In this document: positions 13,301 to 17,656 of the stretch, piece after piece
Position numbering within the stretch: position 1 is the stretch's first letter
Layout: the number at the start of each line of letters is the position of its first letter
Source: Promethearchaeota archaeon
Lineage (GTDB): Archaea; Asgardarchaeota; Lokiarchaeia; Sigynarchaeales; SOKP01
Direction of reading: 5' to 3'
DNA: 17,656 nt
Assembly: GCA_019058515.1 (NCBI GenBank)
Contig: JAHPYY010000101.1
Span: 1-17,656 of the forward strand
Made by a program: the position numbers and the translations under genes
Notes under the pieces: generated by a model
The model's input: the letters and a program-made list of their open reading frames with translations, nothing else
Database searches by the model: none
Told to the model about the DNA's origin: nothing

Positions 13301-16132
13301 ATGGAAATGTTAAAAATAGGTTTTAAGGATTTAATTAGAAATAAAGGGAAACCATTAATTAGTATCGTCGGTATTATCATAACTATTACGCTACTCACAG
13401 GTATAAATACATCATCAGTAGCGTTAATAAATTATAATATTACCAACTCGATCTCTGAGGTTTATGTCGATATCGAAATATTTGCTGAAAATGACGATGA
13501 TATTGAGGTACTTGCTTTATTAAATAAGGTAAAAAACAACGAACCAGTTATCGAATCTCTTTTTCCGAGTTATTCCCGAAATTTTCAGCAAAATTTAATT
13601 ATAACCCGCAATGAAACAGTGGATTGGGAGAAAATCAGGCGTGATGACTTCAACAAATCTTACTTTCTTCGTTCTGCTTCTATAAATGGAGTTAACAATA
13701 TTTTTTACACGTTAAATCGCTTTAATTCCACATATGACCTTATTTTGGGGAGCATACCAACGAATCCCGCAGAGATTTTACTTGATGATCAAACTTTTAC
13801 TACTTTAAATCTTACCCTCAACGATAATATCACCCTCGGTACCTATTTAGAAATAAGAAACGAGACTTTCACGGTATCGAACTTAACTGTTACAGGATGT
13901 ATAAAAATTAATGATTACATAGCTTTGACTGATGTTTTCCATCGCATGAGTAATAGAGATAGTGTGGTGTTAACAAGCTATGAATTTACTAAATGTCTAC
14001 ATACAAATTTTTCGATCTATAATGATCTTTATAATCAGTTTAACCTTTCGAATTTTGTATCCTATAACATTATAATTTCCCATGAAGATGTAAACTATTT
14101 AAACCTTGAATCTTGGCACGACGCTGCTTTTTTAGAATTTAGACTTTTGTATGAAGAGGATTGGAATTTTAATATTGAATTAAACCAATATTTTGCAAAT
14201 ACTCTATATAATATTATGAATATCGTTTTTGACTACGAATTACTACTATTTTTAGTCTCCATTCCAATATATGTATTTGGAGTTTTATTATCGTTTACTC
14301 TAACAACGCTGTCAATAACCAAGCAAAAACAGAAATTTGGTCTTTTTTTAAGCAATGGAGCGTCAAAAAAACAAATAATTTTGTGGATTTCGACTTACAC
14401 AGCGGCTTTTAGCGTTATAGGGGCTCTAATCGGGATCGAATTTGGTACTTTTGTTAGCATATTAATCTTAGCTACATTTTTAAAAGTAGAGTTTCCATCG
14501 TTTTTACAAGCGGTAACGATTACTATTGATCCTTTTTCTATTTTGTTTTATATATGTATTTCTACTTTATTTTCATTTGCTTCGTTAATTAAACCTCTAA
14601 GAGATTTCAACAAAAAATCGATTGTAGTTAATGTTAGAATGCCTTCACGGTTAGCAGTAGGCGAAGAACATTTCAAATCAAGAATTGACATATTATTCTT
14701 GGTTATTGGGATTGCACCAATTATTTTTACTTACATTTTAACTCCTGATGTTATCCAATCGATGCCTTGGGTGCTTCATGTAATAATTTCAAATGTTAAA
14801 GATTACTTAATTGTGTGGTCCTCGCTAACTCCGTTTATTTTATCTTATGTGTTTATTAAAATAATTGGAGGAAGATTGAGTGGCAAATTTTTTTTACTGT
14901 CAAAAAAAGTATCGCAAGTTTTTTCAAAAATAAATTCGCTGTTAATTGCGAGAAACCTCACGAGAAACGTAAAAAGAACGATAATGATTATATTTCTGAT
15001 TTCTTTTACCTTTTGCTATACGATTATGTCTGCAATAATCTCTGAGAGTCAAATGGAGTTTGAAAAGGATTTAACATATATCGAAATAGGTGCTGATGTA
15101 AAAGCTTATGGTTACGAGAATATAGTTGATCAAGGCTTAAAGGACAAAATCGAGAACCTATCATCTGATATCGATAAAGTTACACAAGTGATCAACTTTC
15201 TGGGGGAAATAGATGGTACTTACTATACACCTATTATAAGTGCGATAAATCCTGAAGAATTTTGCTCTATAATCAAATTTAAACAATCATATTTTCCTCA
15301 AAACTCCAATGCAGGCAAGGTATTAGAGTTAAGTGAGGTAAGAAATGCAACCTTAATCAAAAAAGATTGGGCGGATAGATTTGGATTAAAAGTAGGTGAT
15401 AAATTTAGAGTGGTAATGGATACTAATGAGCATATAAAAATATCATTTGAAGTTATTGGATTCTTTTTGGCAATTCCTGGGGTTTATAGCAATATTTTAG
15501 CAAATATAGATTATGTTAACAGTACCTATAATGTCAAAGATATCCAAGGTGTTAGTGCATCCTATTTAATTAATATTAAAAAGTATGAATCTATTGATAT
15601 AACTCTGATAGCAGAAGATGTTGAGACTCGTTTTCCGGATTACATCAAAGAGACCAAGATACTAGAAGATGAACTCGAGAGAACTAGTTCCTTTTCCGAG
15701 TATATTATTTTTCTTTACCAAACCGAGTACTGGTTTTTCGTGATCTTTGCTGGAGGCGGTATAGTAATAACATTGTATCAAAAATTCTCAGATCGGTCTG
15801 TCGAGATGGCTATTCTGAAAGCAAAAGGCATGGAAAAAAAAGAGTTAGTCAAAATTAACGTTTACGAAGGGGTACTTTACATTTTATATGGTGCATTACT
15901 TGGCTGTTTCGGATTTCTGAGCGCATTTTTAATGCTTCAACAGTATGATACTTTGCTATATGAATATACTTCCATTCCACATCCGTTTATAATTCCGTCT
16001 TATATGTATTTACAAATGCTAATATCTCTCCTAGCAATAATCTTGTTAATATTAATTACAAGTATTATTGAAGTGAAAAAAACCAATATCCCGAATTTAT
16101 CCAAGCTCCTTAAAAATTTGCAGTCAAGTTAA
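13301..16132 (+). CDS. ABC exporter permease, MacB/FtsX type with duplicated FtsX domains
   Basis: 943 residues. Membrane segments by eye: ~18-43, ~313-334, ~357-385, ~405-430, ~463-480, ~505-525, ~560-580, ~811-828, ~855-880 and ~905-930. Two large outside domains lie at ~44-310 and ~585-805. Each half repeats the MacB plan: an N-terminal helix after a basic lead (DLIRNKGKP; ARNLTRNVKR), ectodomain, then three helices with the FtsX coupling text (LFLSNGASKKQIILW; AILKAKGMEKKELVKINVYE). The first ectodomain is rich in Asn-x-Ser/Thr sites (about ten), as on archaeal cell-surface glycoproteins. It works with the ATPase whose ATG begins one base after this stop codon. Family members move lipoproteins, peptides or antibiotics, or drive mechanical work across the membrane, rather than forming a classic pore. 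Substrate unknown. ATG at 13301; an ATG two codons later is equally possible. Confidence 0.88.
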   Translation: MEMLKIGFKDLIRNKGKPLISIVGIIITITLLTGINTSSVALINYNITNSISEVYVDIEIFAENDDDIEVLALLNKVKNNEPVIESLFPSYSRNFQQNLIITRNETVDWEKIRRDDFNKSYFLRSASINGVNNIFYTLNRFNSTYDLILGSIPTNPAEILLDDQTFTTLNLTLNDNITLGTYLEIRNETFTVSNLTVTGCIKINDYIALTDVFHRMSNRDSVVLTSYEFTKCLHTNFSIYNDLYNQFNLSNFVSYNIIISHEDVNYLNLESWHDAAFLEFRLLYEEDWNFNIELNQYFANTLYNIMNIVFDYELLLFLVSIPIYVFGVLLSFTLTTLSITKQKQKFGLFLSNGASKKQIILWISTYTAAFSVIGALIGIEFGTFVSILILATFLKVEFPSFLQAVTITIDPFSILFYICISTLFSFASLIKPLRDFNKKSIVVNVRMPSRLAVGEEHFKSRIDILFLVIGIAPIIFTYILTPDVIQSMPWVLHVIISNVKDYLIVWSSLTPFILSYVFIKIIGGRLSGKFFLLSKKVSQVFSKINSLLIARNLTRNVKRTIMIIFLISFTFCYTIMSAIISESQMEFEKDLTYIEIGADVKAYGYENIVDQGLKDKIENLSSDIDKVTQVINFLGEIDGTYYTPIISAINPEEFCSIIKFKQSYFPQNSNAGKVLELSEVRNATLIKKDWADRFGLKVGDKFRVVMDTNEHIKISFEVIGFFLAIPGVYSNILANIDYVNSTYNVKDIQGVSASYLINIKKYESIDITLIAEDVETRFPDYIKETKILEDELERTSSFSEYIIFLYQTEYWFFVIFAGGGIVITLYQKFSDRSVEMAILKAKGMEKKELVKINVYEGVLYILYGALLGCFGFLSAFLMLQQYDTLLYEYTSIPHPFIIPSYMYLQMLISLLAIILLILITSIIEVKKTNIPNLSKLLKNLQSS

Positions 16133-16133
16133 A

Positions 16134-17015
16134 ATGGAAAGAAAAAAAAAAGAAAGGAAGGTTCAAAGTGGAAATCTTTTGGAATTGGAAGAGAAAGAGA
16201 AAATAATAAAAATTTCAATAAAAAACCTTGTAAAAATCTACAAGCAAGGAAAAATTGAAGTGGTTGCTTTGAGAGGGTTAAAAGCCGTTTTTTATCCCGG
16301 AATAACCTGTATACTCGGACCCTCTGGATGTGGAAAAACTACATTACTGAATTTAATTGGAGGGCTTGATAATGCTTCAGCAGGAAATATCTTAATAGGG
16401 CATCAGGATATTACTAAGTTCTCTACTCAGGAATTAGACATATATCACAGACACAATGTTGGATTTGTATTTCAAGCGTCTAATCTCGTTCCAACCCTAT
16501 CAGGTGAAGAAAATATCGAATTATCAATGAAATTTATCGAAAAACCTAAACCTGAGAGAAAGAATAGGATAACTGAACTTCTAACAATTTTAGAGATTTC
16601 AGATCGCAAAAAACATAGACCTGATGAACTATCTGGAGGAGAACAGCAAAGATTTGCGATAGCCTCTGCGTTAGCGCATGATCCAAGTATAATACTATTT
16701 GACGAACCAACGGGGGAATTAGATTCAAAATCAAGAGATAGCGTATTAAAAGCTATAGCGCAAGTTGTAGAAAAAAATCCAGATAAAATTCTAATCATAG
16801 CCACTCACGACCAATCAGTATTAACAATTGCTGATTTTATCTATTACATTGAAGATGGTTTACTAGTAGAAGCATTGACTAAAAATATATATCAATTGCG
16901 TTCAAAGATCACCTCATCTACTTCCGAGAATCGTTTCGATAAACTAAAAGAATTGAATCAGATAAGACAAGATTTGGATCGAGTATTCGAGAAAATCCAA
17001 AAGTTAATGCGCTAA
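16134..17015 (+). CDS. ABC exporter ATPase, MacB/LolD type
   Basis: 293 residues with a complete set of ATP-binding motifs: Walker A GPSGCGKTT (62-70), Q-loop Q114 in GFVFQ, signature LSGGEQQR (166-173), Walker B IILFDE (186-191), D-loop GELD (194-197) and H225. VGFVFQASNLVPTLSGEENI is typical of the LolD/MacB/FtsE group that drives FtsX-type permeases. The N-terminus adds ~25 charged residues before the domain, and residues ~255-293 form a charged helical tail, probably a coiled coil, beyond the usual domain end. It starts one base after the permease stop, so translation is coupled. The stop codon TAA (17013-17015) overlaps the first bases of repeat copy B, showing how closely that repeat was joined to the operon. 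Cytoplasmic, acts with the permease at 13301-16132. Confidence 0.95.
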   Translation: MERKKKERKVQSGNLLELEEKEKIIKISIKNLVKIYKQGKIEVVALRGLKAVFYPGITCILGPSGCGKTTLLNLIGGLDNASAGNILIGHQDITKFSTQELDIYHRHNVGFVFQASNLVPTLSGEENIELSMKFIEKPKPERKNRITELLTILEISDRKKHRPDELSGGEQQRFAIASALAHDPSIILFDEPTGELDSKSRDSVLKAIAQVVEKNPDKILIIATHDQSVLTIADFIYYIEDGLLVEALTKNIYQLRSKITSSTSENRFDKLKELNQIRQDLDRVFEKIQKLMR

Positions 17016-17099
17016 ATTATCCTTAATTAATCTTTTTTTTCATAGAATTCACACTCAATTAAAAATACATCAAGAAAGAAATTGAAGTTAGTAAGAATA

Positions 17100-17142
17100 T
17101 TGCTAAAAATTTTTAAGAGTAAAAATCATATTTCTTTAGCAA
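17100..17142 (+). promoter_or_regulatory. Inverted repeat upstream of regulator B
   Basis: TTGCTAAAAA (17100-17109) and TCTTTAGCAA (17133-17142) pair at 9 of 10 positions. The spacing is the same as in copy A, and the right arm ends 24 nt before the ATG at 17167. Confidence 0.45.
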
Positions 17143-17166
17143 ATATTAACAAAAAATAGAATTCCA

Positions 17167-17656
17167 ATGAAAAAAAATCTAGTTTATAAAATCCTACTTC
17201 TATTTGTATTATTGGGAGTTTTTATTTCATTTTTTGGGATTCTTAATTTTGGAATTACTAAAAACAATCAAGAAACTAAGAAGCTTAACAATGATTCGAC
17301 TACAGCATATTTCCAACTTTATCCTTACTATTCTTCCATTAACAGTGATTTAAACAACAGATGTACGTTCAATATTGAAATCATAAATGTAGGTACTATT
17401 ACGGAGTACAATTTTAAAGAATTCAAATTATCTATTTACACTTTAACTAGTTTGGGTGTTCTAATTAGTTCAGAATTAATTGTAATCCTTAAAGAAGCTT
17501 CTAGGGCGTCATCAGACTCCACCACCAAAAATCTTGCTGAGGATGTACCGTTAGAAATAATAAAGAACAATTTGTCTGAGGAAGAAAGAATAGTATTAGA
17601 GCTTGTCATCGAATATTTAAATCACAATAGAGTATTGAAATTAGAAAACTTAGTCC
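17167..17656 (+). CDS. Second membrane-anchored regulator, 3' end outside window
   Basis: 163 complete codons are open from the ATG at 17167 to the window edge with no stop. The protein aligns without gaps to residues 1-163 of the regulator at 12066, with about 50 differences by hand count (roughly 69% identity). The membrane helix (~9-30), the Cys66 loop and the start of winged helix 1 (EYLNHNRVLKLENLV) are kept. The outside loop and the linker before the first winged helix vary most, and the second hydrophobic segment is weaker here (a Glu at 103). This pattern suggests a paralogue sensing a different signal or partner while keeping its DNA-binding side. By comparison about 190 residues lie beyond the edge. 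It follows the ATPase by 151 bp. Confidence 0.8.
   Translation, partial: MKKNLVYKILLLFVLLGVFISFFGILNFGITKNNQETKKLNNDSTTAYFQLYPYYSSINSDLNNRCTFNIEIINVGTITEYNFKEFKLSIYTLTSLGVLISSELIVILKEASRASSDSTTKNLAEDVPLEIIKNNLSEEERIVLELVIEYLNHNRVLKLENLV

Larger units (their letters stand above)
17014..17656 (+). repeat. Direct repeat copy B, continues past the window
   Basis: Second copy of 11912-12555, in the same orientation. It starts inside the ATPase stop codon and still aligns with copy A at the last base of the window, so its right end is not seen. The TATA-like TTTATAAAA of copy A (about 12046-12054) reads TTAACAAAA here. Confidence 0.9.

Noticed and set aside
1..17656. CRISPR arrays, insertion sequences, prophage genes
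   Set aside because: No regularly spaced repeats, transposase motifs or phage structural genes seen; the only large repeat is the regulator duplication.

Overview
The window is AT-rich and looks like archaeal chromosomal DNA. The support is T/A-rich TATA-like elements shortly before starts, a candidate box C/D guide RNA, membrane-anchored regulators with several winged helices, Asn-X-Ser/Thr-rich ectodomains, and few Shine-Dalgarno sites except inside gene pairs. The style (low GC, bacterial-type metabolic genes mixed with archaeal regulators, many short decayed fragments) fits an anaerobic Asgard (Promethearchaeota/Lokiarchaeia-like) genome best. That placement is inference; no ribosomal RNA or marker gene is present.

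Layout. 1-740: the C-terminal tail of a membrane-anchored protein cut by the window edge, then a gap with short open stretches. 740-4263: a glycyl-radical enzyme and its radical-SAM activating enzyme, activase first; substrate not determined. 4264-5687: a 1.4-kb non-coding stretch with decayed fragments, including a degenerate copy of the tail seen at 2-211, and a candidate C/D box sRNA whose second guide pairs with the universally conserved CGAUGUCGGC segment of 23S rRNA. 5688-6723: methionine sulfoxide reductase B and a YdeI-type DUF1801 protein that looks bacterial. 6915-8472: a PadR-family repressor translationally coupled to a radical SAM protein with extra cysteines. 8606-9688: a short-chain dehydrogenase carrying an unusual N-terminal helical domain. 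9766-11905: two minus-strand genes for polytopic membrane proteins, one built of repeated two-helix units.

12066-17656 is the most system-like part. An ABC exporter (a 943-residue double-FtsX permease coupled to a MacB/LolD-type ATPase) is flanked on both sides by paralogous genes for a membrane-anchored regulator; the intact copy carries three tandem winged helices. The two copies, each with 154/153 bp of upstream DNA, form a direct repeat of about 644 bp. The non-coding part is more alike (about 11 differences in 154) than the protein (about 50 differences in 163 residues). Each upstream block holds an inverted repeat TTGCTAAAAA...TTTTTAGCAA, and a near-match to one half-site lies just before the permease start. 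My reading is a self-contained membrane-sensing exporter module controlled by paired one-component regulators. The second copy runs off the window, so a further module may follow.
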